Below are positions 1-11,349 of a DNA stretch of 64,000 bases, piece after piece. The DNA is from Ipomoea triloba. Lineage: Eukaryota; Streptophyta; Magnoliopsida; Solanales; Convolvulaceae. A program made the position numbers and the translations under genes. The DNA lies in assembly GCF_003576645.1 (NCBI RefSeq), contig NC_044925.1:887475-951474 (forward strand), in the 5' to 3' direction. Within the stretch, counting starts at the first letter, position 1; each line of letters opens with the position of its first letter. Under the pieces are notes generated by a model. It worked only from the letters and a program-made list of their open reading frames with translations, was not told the DNA's origin and made no database searches.

Positions 1-190
1 CAGCTAGTGGCCACAAAAAAAAAAATCAAATTAAAAATAAGTAAAAAATTATAAATAAAATAAACAAAGAGATGATTTGACCCATGAATAGTAAATGTGA
101 CATATAAAATGGGAGTATATAAAGCAAAAAAAAATGTAATGTACTTAATTAATGAATTCAAAGTGTAATATATACTACTCCGTATTTGTT
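1..190. repeat. AT-rich dispersed repeat fragment
   Basis: This non-coding stretch contains a block (about 55-125) that recurs with small changes near 57,465-57,530, around the words GATTTGACCCATGAATA and AAAATGGGA. Its right part, ending in a TACTCCGTATT-like run near 175-187, also resembles 12,190-12,265. No open frame is convincing. It is probably part of a small dispersed transposon whose ends cannot be fixed here. Confidence 0.4.
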
Positions 191-199
191 TATGTTGTA

Positions 200-2640
200 T
201 CCCATTCTCATAGGGGCCAATGTCTTCGTTAAGTGGACACTTTACAGCTAATTAATTAGGCATTCTCATCATAATCACCCAATTCGGTGATGAATTACAT
301 CCAATTATGAAAGCAACCTGGGTTCGTGAGAAGTAAGTCACATATATGGAGAACTAGTTGATAGCAATTGTCGATGTAGCGCAATGACAACCTTCACAAG
401 ATTCCTCAATGGGCTAATCAACGATAGTACAATCTCCGGATCAAAATACAAATTTTCCTAAAAATCGAGGTGCACAAAATCGGGAACCAACTCTGGAAAT
501 CATTAGAGCCGTTTCTGCAAGAACTGTGATAGATCCATTTAAACTATTTAATGAAGTTATTCCAGAATGGAAATTATATAAAACTCAGCACTAGCTAGCC
601 ACTACACCAAAATAACAGTAGAGAGTACGTTTACAGGTGCTTACCATATCCAAGGTTGCACAGTTTAAGTTTGGAGCAAGCCTGAGATCAATGAACCACT
701 CAACCCTCCTGTCTCGGCAAGCGTTGGGGGATAGGAACCATTGTGTGGAGCTGTTTTGCAACATTACAAAACACAAGTTCAGACAGCTGCCAAAACTCTA
801 CTTTGTTTGCACAGTAGTGTTGAATATACTTACCCTTGTGTAGGTAGAAGCAAAAAAACGACTGTTTTTCATTTTCTTCCTGTCATTTAGGACACAACAC
901 CATGCATCAATCACACCTACTCGCACTTATGTGTTGTATTGTAAAGATAGGAAATCTGACAAAAGTGTGATCCTCCCATTATTATGTGCAAAAAATTCCT
1001 CATCTCTGAACACAAAATTAAACATGAATAGTTTAGATGCAAAAAAACCACTTACCTGAATGCTTAGCTTACACCCTGTAGAGAAGGTGTCCTATAATCA
1101 TATTCATTCACACTGTGTTGGTGCCCAATAGGGGCTTCCACTCCTATGTCCTATACCAGGAAAAACAAATTCATCATGAGGTGGGATGGTGGAATGTGTG
1201 TCTGGTGAGATCTGCCAGCCCCAAGCTAAAACTTGGCATGTTGTAGAGTTCTTGTTTCCGCTCAACCACACCTCTACTGCTGCAATGTTATCAGGGAGTT
1301 TGCGCATATTCAAATAGTGGTTTTAATTACCTGACTTCCTCGCATGTAATCTGACAGTGTTATCCATTACTGGTCAGTAGAAGATGAAACACTGCACACC
1401 GATCCTCAATGGTAAGTCAACTGTTCCCAGTCCAAATCCTCCTGCTCTAATATCTCTCTCAACTCTCGCTCTCTTAAAAGTTTTGTTGTCCAACCTCGGA
1501 ACGCGGGAATATTCTTATGGACAATACGGTCTTCGACCAGCAAATGATCAGTGTAAGACATCTGGGACGACAAATATATTGTTAGTTGATCTCTGATTTC
1601 ATTCACAAGTTTGTTTTCAAAGAAATGTATAATTGTTGTAGGTGCAAGCTAGCTTACTGTTAGGAATATGATCGATTTGCCCGGTGTACTGCTGCATCAT
1701 ATCGTCTGCCCAATTGTGGTATGGTTTAACCAACCGTTGTAGCAGATAGATATCCACACCAATCCAATTCTGCTATCCTGTCAACTGGTGTAAGAATTGT
1801 TGATTGGAGTAGCCATTTTGGGTGCTTTCAATTAGTGCGTTGCAATGGCCTTCACTGCCTGTGGCTGTCGGGCATTAAATTCGCTCATTGCACGAACAAA
1901 CTCCCAAGTTGTAGAGCAGAGCGTGTGTGAAATGTAGGGAATCTGGCCTCCTTATCTTATCTGGAGTGAGTTCAGCCTCAGGGCTTTCATTATCCTCTCC
2001 ACCCATTCCATTCCAAGAATGCTCTCGCAGCCGTTCCACATTGTCTTTTATTCACTGTTCCAAAACAGAGTATTATTTCAATATAACCCAAATAAGAAAA
2101 TTCCACACTACCACTGAAACTCATATACTCAAAAAAAATTTGTAAGAACTGAGGTGCACAAAATCGGGGATCAACTCTGGAAATCATGAAACAAGAAGAA
2201 CTGCGATTCATTTAAACTGTTTAATGAAGTTATTCCAGAATGGAAATTATATAAAACTCAACGTACACTAGCCACTACACCAAAATAACAGTAGAGAGGT
2301 GTTTACCATGTCCAAGGTTGCACAGTTCAAGTTTGGAGCAATTAAGCCTGAGGTATACTTCCAACCGATCAATGAACCACTCAATCCTTCCGTCTCAGCT
2401 AGCATTGTGTGGAGCTGTTTTGCAGCATTACAAAACATAAGTTCAGATAGCTGCCAAAACTCTACTTTAATTTGTTTGCACAGTAGTTAGTGTTGAATAC
2501 TTACCATTGTGTAGGTAGAAGCAAAAAACTATAATCAGATTCATTCACACTGTGCTGGTGCCCAAATAGGGGCTTCCACTCCTATGTCCTGTACCAGGAA
2601 AAACAAATTCATGAGGTGGGAAGGTGGAATGTGTGTGATG
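200..2640 (-). pseudogene. unrecognised gene relic R, copy 1
   Basis: This decayed minus-strand coding sequence is interrupted by stops and intron-like gaps. The open pieces are at about 1,104-1,313 (ending Y-W-A-P-T-Q-C-E), 1,406-1,606 (E-Q-E-D-L-D-W-E-Q-L) and 591-776. The block at about 468-850 is repeated inside the copy at about 2,151-2,520. The same blocks recur at 15,520-16,700 and 16,760-18,960, always downstream of an NLR gene or NLR fragment. I do not recognise the family. A short V-G-V-I-D-A-W-C-C-V-L-E run, best preserved in copy 3, is faintly like the region before the core of plant Ulp1/C48-like proteins, but this is too weak to call. The minus strand is inferred from the longest open pieces. 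Confidence 0.4.
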
Positions 2641-3059
2641 ATTTGGATGTCATTTGAAAAAGAAGAATATTCTATAAAACCATATATGCAAGATTTAAAA
2701 TTTTAATAAACAGAGGATTAAAAAAAAAAAAAGAAGACAAACTTGCAATAATCCATACTTTAATAAATTATTTCAAATGCTACAGTAAACTTGTTCTTCT
2801 CTGTGCTAGCTAGCTCCAACAGTATTGGAAATATAAAATGGCTACTTAAATTGAAGTAAGATTATTGAGTAGATTCTTGCATCATAATCATAGTTTGATT
2901 ATTGACTACAGTAAATCTATTGTATGATTAATACTGATAATCAACAATAGCATAAAATATATTTATGTAACCATAAAGAGGATTAAGCCATAAATAAACA
3001 TAGAAACTTCAAGCTAAGCAAAGCAAGTAATGTGTTGAAAATGATTTATATAAATATAT
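2641..3059. other. AT-rich spacer shared by both NLR units
   Basis: No gene is seen. The stretch is closely similar to about 19,300-19,735 and is part of the duplicated unit that carries each NLR gene. Confidence 0.5.
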
Positions 3060-3366
3060 AGATCAGATCCATGAATGCAATGCAGAGTAGAAGTGCAAAA
3101 ATAAATTAAATGATGAAGAAATTAATGTGTAGAGGAAACAATATAATATAATATAATGATACAGTAGTGGAAGTTTACATGAGGGCATGCATGCAGAGAG
3201 CGAGCAGCCCCGCCGGCGCCTCCATTAATGTGTGAGTTTGGTGGTAGTGGCAATGAGAGTGGGTTTGCTGCCCCCTCAAAGTGCTGTGATGATGGAGTGA
3301 GTTGTATGTAATAGAAGAATGGATACTTCAATTCAATTCTGTTGATGCGCTAGCTATAAGTGCCTC
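3060..3366 (-). pseudogene. relic of PP2C last exon and 3' UTR, copy 1
   Basis: This stretch aligns in order with the end of the PP2C gene at about 33,230-33,600. Shared landmarks are GATCCATG..GCAGAGTAGAAGTG, ATACAGT..GGAA, GGCGCCTC, CTCCATTAAT, a CAAAGTG-TG word, and finally TAGAAGAxTGGAT followed by GTTGATGCGCT. The last landmark matches codons near the PP2C C-terminus. The frame is lost. The relic ends about 50 bp from the NLR1 stop codon, so the 3' flank of the NLR unit derives from a PP2C gene. A near-identical copy lies next to NLR2. The homology was judged by eye. Confidence 0.55.
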
Positions 3367-3414
3367 CTGAGAAATAGAACATACATTGCTTTCACTGCTT
3401 CCTCCATATCTCGA

Positions 3415-6400
3415 TCATTCGCTGCAATATTCAGATTCAGATATATCTCTGCCCAGTTCGCCAGCTCGAATTTTCAAGTTGTTCAAAGAGTAAATTGAAT
3501 CAGGTAATTCCACTTTACACCCTCTTAAATCAATCAACCGTAACTTATGCAAATTTCCAACACCATCAGGTAGTCTAGAAAGACATTCACATCCTTTAAG
3601 ATCTAGAATTTCCAAGTTATCCAAAGAACAAATTGAATCAGGTAACTCCTCAACTTTGCTCATACTTAAATAAATCTTGCTTAGGTTACGCAAATTTCCA
3701 ATCTCTTCAGGTAGTCTAGAAAGGCACTCACATCCTCGAAGATTTAGAGTTTGCAAGTTATCCAAAGAGCAAATTGAATCAGGTAACTCCTCAACTTTGC
3801 TCCTACTTAAATGAATCTCGCTTAAGTGACGCAAATTTCCAATATCTTCAGGAAGTCTAGAAAGACACTCACATCCATCAAGGTCTAGATATTTCAAGTT
3901 ATCCAAAGAGCAAATTGAATCAGGTAACTCCTCAACTTTGCTCCAATTTAAATAAATCTCGCTTAAGTGACGCAAATTTTCAATATCTTCAGGAAGTCTA
4001 GAAAGACACTCACATCCTGCAAGACTTAGAGATTCCAAGTTATTCAAAGACCAAATTGAATCAGGTAACTCCTCAACTTTGCTCCAACTTAAATCAATAT
4101 CGCGTAAGTGATGCAAATTTCCAATCCCTCCAGGAAGTCTAGAAAGACACTTACATCCTCCAAGATCTAAAATTTTCAAGTTATCCAAAGAGCAAATTGA
4201 ATCAGGTAATTCCTCAACTTTGCAACTACTTAAATCAATCTCGATTAGGTTACGCAAATTTCCAATCCGTTCAGGAAGTCTAGAAAGACACTCACATCCT
4301 TCAAGGAATAGAGTTACCAACTTATCCAAAGAGCAAATTGAATCAGGTAACTCCTCAACTTTGCTCCTACATAAATAAATCTCCCTTAGGTTACGCAAAT
4401 TTCCAATCCGTTCAGGAAGTCTAGAAAGACACTCACATTCTTCAAGGTTTAGAATTTTCAAGTTATCCAAAGAGCAAATTGAATCTGGTAACTCCTCAAC
4501 TTTGCTCCAACTTAAATGAATCTCGCTTAAGTGACGCAAATTTCCAATATCTTCAGGAAGTCTAGAAAGACACTCACATCCATCAAGGCCTAGATATTCC
4601 AAGTTATCCAAAGAGCAAAGTGAATCAGGTAACTCCTCAACTTTGGTCCTGCTTAAATCAATCTCGCTTAGGTTACGCAAATTTCCAATCCGTTCAGGAA
4701 GTCTAGAAAGACACTCACATCCTTCAAGGTTTAGAATTTTCAAGTTATCCAAAGAGCAAATTGAATCAAGGTTTAGAATTTTCAAGTTATCCAAAGAGCA
4801 AATTGAATCAGGTAACTCCTCAACTTTGCTCTTCAAAGAGCAAATTGAATCAGGTAACTCCTCAACTTTGCTCTTACTTAAATGAATCTCGCTTAGGTTA
4901 CGCAAATTTCCAATCCGTTCAGGAAGTCTAAAAAGATACTCACATCCATCAAGGTTTAGAATTTTCAAGTTATCCAAAGAGCAAATTGAATCAGGTAACT
5001 CCTCAACTTTGCTCTTACTTAAATGAATCTCGCTTAGGTTACGCAAATTTCCAATCCGTTCAGGAAGTCTAGAAAGACACTCACATCCATCAAGGTTTAG
5101 AATTTTCAAGTTATCCAAAGAGCAAATTGAATCAGGTAATTCCTCAACTTCACTCCTTAAATCAATCTCGCTTAGGTTACGCAACTTTCCAATCCGTTCA
5201 GGAAGTCTAGAAAGACAGTTACATTCTCGAAGATTTAGAGTTTGCAAGTTATCCAAACAGCAAATTGAATCAGGTAACTCATCAACTTTGCTCCAACTTA
5301 AATCAATCTTCCTTAACTTGTGTAAATTTCCAATCCCTTCAGGAAGTCTAGAAAGACACTCACATTCTTGAAGATTTAGAGTTTGCAAGTTATCCAAAGA
5401 GCAAATTGAATCAGGTAATTCGACTATTTTGCTCCAACTTAAATCAATGTACCTTAGATGAATCAAATTTCCTATCTCCTTTGGGAGTTTTGGCAGCATA
5501 CAACTATGCAATCCCAATACTCTAACAGATTTCAGACCATTGAACATATTTGCAGTAAGTTGTTCGGGAGAAAGGTCTTTAGCAAAAAAGGTACGAAGTT
5601 TTCCAAGGACATCATAATTGGAAGCAAGATCTATAGGGCTTCCAGTTTTCTGCCATGATAGATGACGTAGATTTTCAATCTTCACCTTATCCTCCTGCCA
5701 AACAACACTGTAGCATTCAGTTTTGGTAAGAAACTCGGCAAAATCATGCACTATGTCATGCATCTTGCAAGATATAATGATGTTGGAATCCCTGCGATGT
5801 TTCTCAAAATCTTGGAACAAAGAACGCATTGCTAAATTGTTAAAAATCTCCCGGCCTTTCTGTTCCATCTGATTATTATGATCACTACCATTTGTTGTTG
5901 TGAGATAACCTTGTGCCATCCAAATTCTGATGAGCTCATCTACATCTATTCTATAATCCTTGGGAAAGACAGCACAATATGAGAAACATCTCTTCATCTG
6001 AGGGGTTAAATCATCGTAGCTTAGACGCAAATGAGGAAAGAGATCTGTTTCCACTCCCTCCACATTCGAAAATTTAGTATCCAGCTGAGATAAAACCGTT
6101 TGCCATTCCTCCTCAGTATCTTTGTTACGTAACAGGCTTCCCATAACCTTAACAGCAAGTGGCAGTCCTTTACACTTTTGAGCAATTTGCTTACCAATTT
6201 CCTCCAATTTCTTAGAATAAGCGTCATCCCTTCCCCCGGAAAATGCAATCTTGCTAAGCAACAACCAAGCATCAGAGTCGGAGATGAGGTCCACCCGATG
6301 CAGATACACACTTGCCATCATTCTTGCAACCCTCTCACTCCTTGAGGTCACCAAGATTCTACTCCCGGGGAGTCCAACCTTGAGGCAGTTCTTAAATGGC

Positions 6401-7488
6401 GCCCACATTGCATCCTCCTCTGTCCACACATCATCCAACACAAGTAGGAACCTGTAGGGAAAATTAATCACTCACATATTTGGAAAGGAACATAATATTT
6501 CATTCCACCGTACCATTGATAAGTTTATACATGAAAGAGTAGCAAACCCCTAAAATATCTCCAATAACCAGAAACACAAAAAAGAGTAATTCAAACAAAT
6601 AAATTCAACTAAAAATCTTGCCAAAAAAAAAAAGAAAAAGAAAAAGAGAACTGATAATAACAGAAAAATATAATATGGCTATGTTTGGCAAACCTAGCTG
6701 AAACGGTGGGATTGTTTGGTTATTAGCGGTTAGCATTTAGCGGTAGCGGGTTGTGTTAGCGATTACCAAATAGCGGATTGTATTAGCGGGTTTGACCAAC
6801 GGATTGTATTAGCGGTTTGTAAAAAGATGTTTGGTAAAATTAACTGTTTAAATTAGCGGTTAACATGTAAAATGACAAAAAGGGTATACATTATTGATAG
6901 CGTAAATGTAAACGGGGTCTACGATTACGCTACGGATACGTGTGTTACGGGTGGTAAGGAATGTCGTTCGGCCGGTCAGACGGTCGGTCTATCGGTCAAC
7001 GACTGAGCGGTTCGAAGCTATATCGCTCTACGGGTGACGAACAGTGATAAAGAGTAAGCAAGAGAAAGACAATCGGCAAATCGCAAGTGTATTAGTGTAA
7101 TACTGATGAGTTCTCTCCTTTCTTCCCCCTCTTTTAGTGAGGGGAATGACCCCTATATTTATACAAAGTGGATTCACTATGCACATGGTGTCTGATATGC
7201 AAGTGGATGGCATATTTGCATGGGCTGAACAGTCACTCCGCAAAATGCGCATTGGTTTGCTCGAAGTGGTTGAGTCACTCGAGGTGATGAAAACACGGAT
7301 CCCTTGTTCCCGAAAAGTTGTCAGTCGTCACATCAAGCAACTGTTGCGCTCGTGAGCCTCCAATCCACAAGGTGTGTTGCTTCCAATCATGCGGACGACG
7401 GACCGATTGGGTGACCGTCGACGGGCAGGTTGGTGACCGTTGACGGGTGATTTACGGACCGACTAGTACATGTGCATATTTACCCATC

Positions 7489-7528
<40 letters not shown>

Positions 7529-7536
7529 ACAATAAC

Positions 7537-7570
<34 letters not shown>

Positions 7571-9399
7571 TTAAAAAGAAAAAAGAAAAAAGAAGAAGAA
7601 GAAAAAGAGGGGGGGGGGGGAGGGGAGCCGCTGCTGCTCACCTTTTATAATTTTGTTTCCCCCTCACTTATACCACACATCGGTGGGATAAGTGAGGAAG
7701 GGAGCCTTGAGGCTCCTATAAAAGGAGCCTCAAGGCTCCGTTATTTCTAGTACTTTGCCCAGCGGCCTTTGGGCTGTTGGGCAGAGTAAAAGTTAATTTT
7801 TTTTTTAATTATAAGGGCATTTTGGGGAAAGATTATCTCTCCCCAAAATGCTGTTGCAAAACGCTGCAACTTGGCGGTTTGGAGTAAATTCGCTGCTCCA
7901 AACCGCCATTAACCAAACATCTTTTCAGTGTTTTGACAGGGTCAAAACGTTGAAAATGGCGGATCCGTCAATAACCAAATAGGGCCGAAAGCTGAAAGTT
8001 GAAAAGTAGTTGAAAACTGAAAAGCTATAAGTTCGAAGCTGAAATCTAAAGAGTTGTAATGCTTAAAAGTGTTTGGTAAAATTAACTTTTTATAAGTTGA
8101 TAAATGTAAAAAGACTAAAAAGGACATCTTCATAAAAGTTAAATAGTTTTGTTTACATATTAAAATATAAAATATAAAATACTGAAATCAATATAATTTA
8201 ATAAAATATAAATATATTAAGTAAAACAAAATGTTTATAATTCATAAAATTAGTTCATACAAAAATTATTGTTCAAACACAAATATCAAATTAACATTAC
8301 AACGAAACATATTGAAGAAAAAAGCCAAAAGAGTTTTAATTGGGAGGGATAAATGATGTCATTTATTTAAAATAATAAAGATAAAGATAGAAAAAAAGTT
8401 AAAAAGCTACTAGCTTATTTTTGAAAAGCTACCTGAAGAAGCGTTTCAAAAGCATTAACAAACAAAACTTATAGCTTATTACTAGCTTAAAATAAGCTAT
8501 AAGTTCCTAAATAAGTTATAAGCTCAGCCAAACACAACCATACATATATATAGCACGTACTATTCTAATAGAACGTAACCTAACCTTTTCTGAGACAAAG
8601 TGCTTTGGATTTTTCCCAGTAACACTTGCAGACTTTGTTCGGACAGATTTTCGGAGCTGATTGAATGAACAATGTCTTTAGCAATCTTGATCTGGTCAAA
8701 AGGCTGTGAAACACAAACCCACACCCTTTCATCAAAATGAGCCTTTATCTGTTCATCGCCATACACTAATTGAGCAAGGGTAGTTTTCCCTATCCCTCCC
8801 GCGCCCACTATGGAAATGACGACAGGGGGACCATTATCATTATCCTCCACCAACTTGCTTATTAAACCACTGGCATCGGATTCCCGACCTTGAATCTCTG
8901 TTGCATCCACATCAAACGGAGTGCTGACTCGTTTCAATTCTTGATCAGGGTGTAGTGATGCTACAGCAAGAAAATTGAACTGATCTTTCTCTTTCGTAAT
9001 CCGATCAAGTCTGGAATCAAGTTCCTTTATTTTGTTGGCGATGTCTCCATGCATAACAATCTTTTTGAAATGGAAACAACAAGGCAGGAAAGAGCTACAC
9101 CTTCCTGCAACCTCAGGAGACCTCTCTATCTGTTGTCTGCGACTTCTGGTGTTCCACTCGTCCACAACATCTTCCACATCGTAGCAAAAGTCTTTGATCT
9201 CATCCACCCACAGCTTCACGATCTCTTCATTGAAGCTTCTCCTCTCTGCATCATTCAACACCGCCCTGATTTTGTTGAGCTTCGATGACAGGTTTTTGAT
9301 CTCCTTCTCCACACCCAACGCTGCTCTTACATCCTGGATTTGGTCCTTGATGATGATGGACAGCTGATCCACAACAATGGAGATGATAGCGTCGGCCAT
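3415..9399 (-). CDS. NLR1: CC-NB-ARC-LRR immune receptor
   Basis: Likely intracellular pathogen sensor of the CNL class (RGA/R1-like). Exon 1 is 9,399-8,585 and exon 2 is 6,451-3,415. The phase-2 intron has GTTAGG/CTACAG borders and splits the codon just before kinase-2. The product is 1,283 residues. The coiled-coil (Rx-N) domain with EDVVDEW is at 76-82, the P-loop GAGGIGKTTL at 199-208, RNBS-A FDERVWVCVS follows, kinase-2 LLVLDDVW is at 274-281, then RNBS-B GSRILVTSR, GLPL near 367, RNBS-D CFSYCAVFPKDY and MHD near 502. All are intact. From about residue 590 the protein is an LRR array of 47-residue double units (PDSICSLDNL, CLSRLPE). The ATG at 9,399 begins the family-typical MADAII. NLR2 is a close sister gene. 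The 2.1-kb intron is swollen by nested transposons, and the LRR holds two exact 42-bp duplications. Expression is not shown by the sequence. Confidence 0.93.
3480..5470 (-). repeat. NLR1 LRR array, 141-bp period
   Basis: About 14 diverged copies of a 141-bp unit each encode two leucine-rich repeats (IGNL-x-x-LxxIxL, then V-E-E-L-P-D-S-I-C-S-L-D-N-L). Units differ mainly at the solvent-exposed positions around L-S-W/R-S/T-K-V, as expected for a ligand-facing surface. The two 42-bp duplications at 4,724-4,876 break the period. Confidence 0.85.
4724..4876. repeat. two overlapping exact 42-bp direct duplications (NLR1 LRR)
   Basis: 4,724-4,765 is repeated exactly as 4,766-4,807, and 4,793-4,834 is repeated exactly as 4,835-4,876. 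The duplicated peptides are 14 residues (D-S-I-C-S-L-D-N-L-K-I-L-N-L and K-S-K-V-E-E-L-P-D-S-I-C-S-L). Junctions are 69 bp apart. They cut across the 141-bp LRR period, so they are not normal unit-exchange products. Confidence 0.95.
6704..7989. mobile_element. hAT-type element B nested in element A
   Basis: The element is flanked by the 8-bp direct repeat AGCTGAAA (6,696-6,703 and 7,990-7,997), the target-site length of hAT elements. Its ends share TTTGGTTATT in inverted orientation followed by GCGG or GACGG. No transposase is seen, so it is non-autonomous. Inside lie GC-richer DNA at about 6,915-7,470 that looks LTR-like (CCTATATTTATAC promoter-like word near 7,150) and microsatellites. Confidence 0.65.
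7490..7570. repeat. TA and AAT microsatellites
   Basis: A run of alternating TA (about 7,492-7,523) is followed by AAT/ATA triplets to about 7,570, then A/G-rich DNA and a G run near 7,610. It lies inside element B in the NLR1 intron. Confidence 0.9.
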
Positions 9400-9520
9400 G
9401 CTTCACCTACTCTAGTTTCTCAGTATAGTATGTAGTTGAGACTCAGATGATCGATGATATTTGATTGGGTGTGCAAATTTGGATGGGTGCAGTGAATATA
9501 TATTTAATTGATCAATTTTT
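9400..9520 (-). promoter_or_regulatory. probable NLR1 core promoter
   Basis: On the minus strand an AAATATATATTC TATA-like box lies near 9,493-9,505, about 95-105 bp upstream of the ATG at 9,399. This spacing fits a short 5' UTR. The assignment rests on position and sequence only. Confidence 0.35.
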
Positions 9521-9679
9521 TTTTTTTAAAAAAAACATTATATCCAATAGTAAAATTCTGCATGTCATATATTCTTTCTTATATCATTATTATATTCCTT
9601 TCCTTTCCTTTTGATAAGCATGCATATAATGCATAATTAAAAAGTAAAGATAGAGCGGGGCCGGCCGGGATCTTATCGA

Positions 9680-9785
9680 TCTGTATGTTCGTGGTAGTAG
9701 TGGTCTTTGCTGGCTTGCTTCTTCTTTTTCCAAAGTGCTGCATGTCTATCATGAACGAGTTGCTTTCTAATATGCCTTTAAGGAA
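9680..9785 (-). pseudogene. PP2C C-terminal relic upstream of NLR1
   Basis: This matches the end of the PP2C gene at about 33,490-33,560. The minus strand reads L-K-G-I-L-E-S-N-S, as in PP2[10 protein letters not shown], but the stop codon is lost and the frame runs on into F-M-I-D-M-Q-H-F-G-K. The shared words are CTTTTTCCAAAGTG and GAGTTGCTTTCTAATA. It is a third PP2C-tail copy in the cluster and shows no sign of function. Confidence 0.7.
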
Positions 9786-9789
9786 TAAT

Positions 9790-11185
9790 ACATACATACA
9801 TACTAAAACAGTTAATTACATTTTTTATAGTTCACTTTTAATTTTTTTTTCTAAAATATCCCTTAGTTCTAGTATTATTGGGACATGCACGATCATTTTT
9901 GTCCTCTGTCAACAAAACGATTCAAATCGCATTAAATACAAGGACAATTTCGACTATATATTCAGTTATAAGTGTTAAGTTATTATTTTTTTTAGCACAG
10001 AGAACTTAATGGACCAAAAATACCATTGTATTTAATCCCATTTAAACTGTTTTATTGACGGGGAACCAAAAATGGTCACACTACAATAATACTAGGACCA
10101 AACGAAAATGTTTTGAAAAAACATGACTAAAAGTAAGCTGACACTTATAAATTTGTGACAAAAAGTGGAATTAACGTTATATTAAAAGTTAAAACAAGGA
10201 CAATTGGGCTCCTTAGTTTAGAGATTCTAATCCTCAAGTTGGCGAAAGTGTGAAAATGGATCTCTTATGTGCAGATGTAAGTAATCAACAACATGGATTG
10301 ACTAGGAAATTACTTGGCGACTCGTAATTTACCTCCTCTAGTGACTCTTAAATAGAAATTATGGTAAATTAGAATTAATTTAGCTAAATTGAAAAATCTA
10401 TAGAGGTTTACTCCTACTATCATTTATTTTTTATTTTTTATTAAAAAAAATTAGGTGATCTCATCTTCGATTAACTAATCTAAACCTACACATAACAAAC
10501 GATATATTTAAAAAGGCAAAATCCCTTTCACCTATAAATATTATAATTTTTGTCATAAGTAAACTCTTCAACTGCTAAATATTATATTTTATTTACGAAT
10601 TTCTTTTTGTTATTGATGTATTTACAGTATCATTTGAAATCCAAACACAATTCTTTGAGGTGCTTTCACCACTTTTATAATTGAGAGACTAAAGTGTCTT
10701 TTTGTTCTTGAGAACAACTAGTGCTACTAAGTCCATCAACCCATTTTACACCAAAACATAAAAAATTTCTACCAAAATGCATGTCACATTAAAAAGAATA
10801 TTCTTTGTATATCCTCACACTAAATTTTATTCATCTCCAACCCATTACACCAAATTTCTAAACTAAATGTTATTCTACATTAAAATAATTTAGTTTCTCA
10901 AAATTTAAAATTTTATTAGTTTGAATTTAATTAAAGTTAATATAAAAGATAATTTGTGATGTAAATAATAATACATTAATTTTTTAAAAACAACTAATAT
11001 AACATTATTTTTTAAAATTTATTTTATTCCATAATAATAATATAGCATAAAACATTTATTACATTTATTTATCAAAATTACTATATCGTTCCCACAAATG
11101 TTCAATCAATGTATTACGGAGTGTTCATCCCTATATCAACTTCAGGAACTAGTACTTCCCTTTTAATTTTGTATATCTACTTGCT
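9790..11185. other. AT-rich spacer without genes
   Basis: No coding sequence is supported. About 10,235-10,345 resembles the SINE-like repeat at 53,950-54,060 (shared GGCGACTCG.AATTTACCTCCT). The rest is low-complexity AT-rich DNA. Confidence 0.6.
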
Positions 11186-11189
11186 TATC

Positions 11190-11345
11190 ATGTTCATCCT
11201 CAATGATCATATTCTGCATGCATTATAATGCACGATGCCATTATATCATGCAATACATGTTTATCTCAAAAATATGCGGGATCATTGATTATTGCAAATC
11301 GTGATTGAAGAATCCCAAATGCACATTCTACATTTGTTCTACATG
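11190..11345 (-). pseudogene. PIF/Harbinger transposase relic
   Basis: Reading the minus strand from about 11,345 gives T-N-V-E-C-A-F-G-I-L-Q-S-R-F-A-I-I-N-D-P-A, and after a stop D-I-M-A-S-C-I-I-M-H. Harbinger-superfamily nucleases carry the pattern VERAFGVLQxRFAI..P and, further on, DIMxACIILHN near the C-terminus of the catalytic domain. Only about 50 codons survive, with a stop and a frame problem, so the piece is dead. It abuts a MITE-like repeat at 11,350-11,925. Confidence 0.7.
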
Positions 11346-11349
11346 ATTC

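Larger units (their letters stand above)
6677..8543. mobile_element. TIR element A in NLR1 intron, with nested element B
   Basis: Compared with the short NLR2 intron (24,459-24,720), the NLR1 intron has about 1.87 kb inserted between AATATAATAT and ATATATAG. The insert ends form imperfect inverted repeats, TATGGCTATGTTTGGC on the left and TATGGTTGTGTTTGGC read inward from the right. Without nested element B, element A is about 570 bp. It is non-coding and AT-rich, a MITE. The NLR2 intron is the empty site, so insertion came after the two genes split. Confidence 0.75.

Noticed and set aside
3122..3331. Minus-strand open frame downstream of NLR1
   Set aside because: It overlaps the PP2C-tail relic in a different frame and has no conserved codons.
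7472..7750. 92-codon plus-strand open frame
   Set aside because: It is made of TA/AAT microsatellite and A/G-rich DNA inside a transposon.
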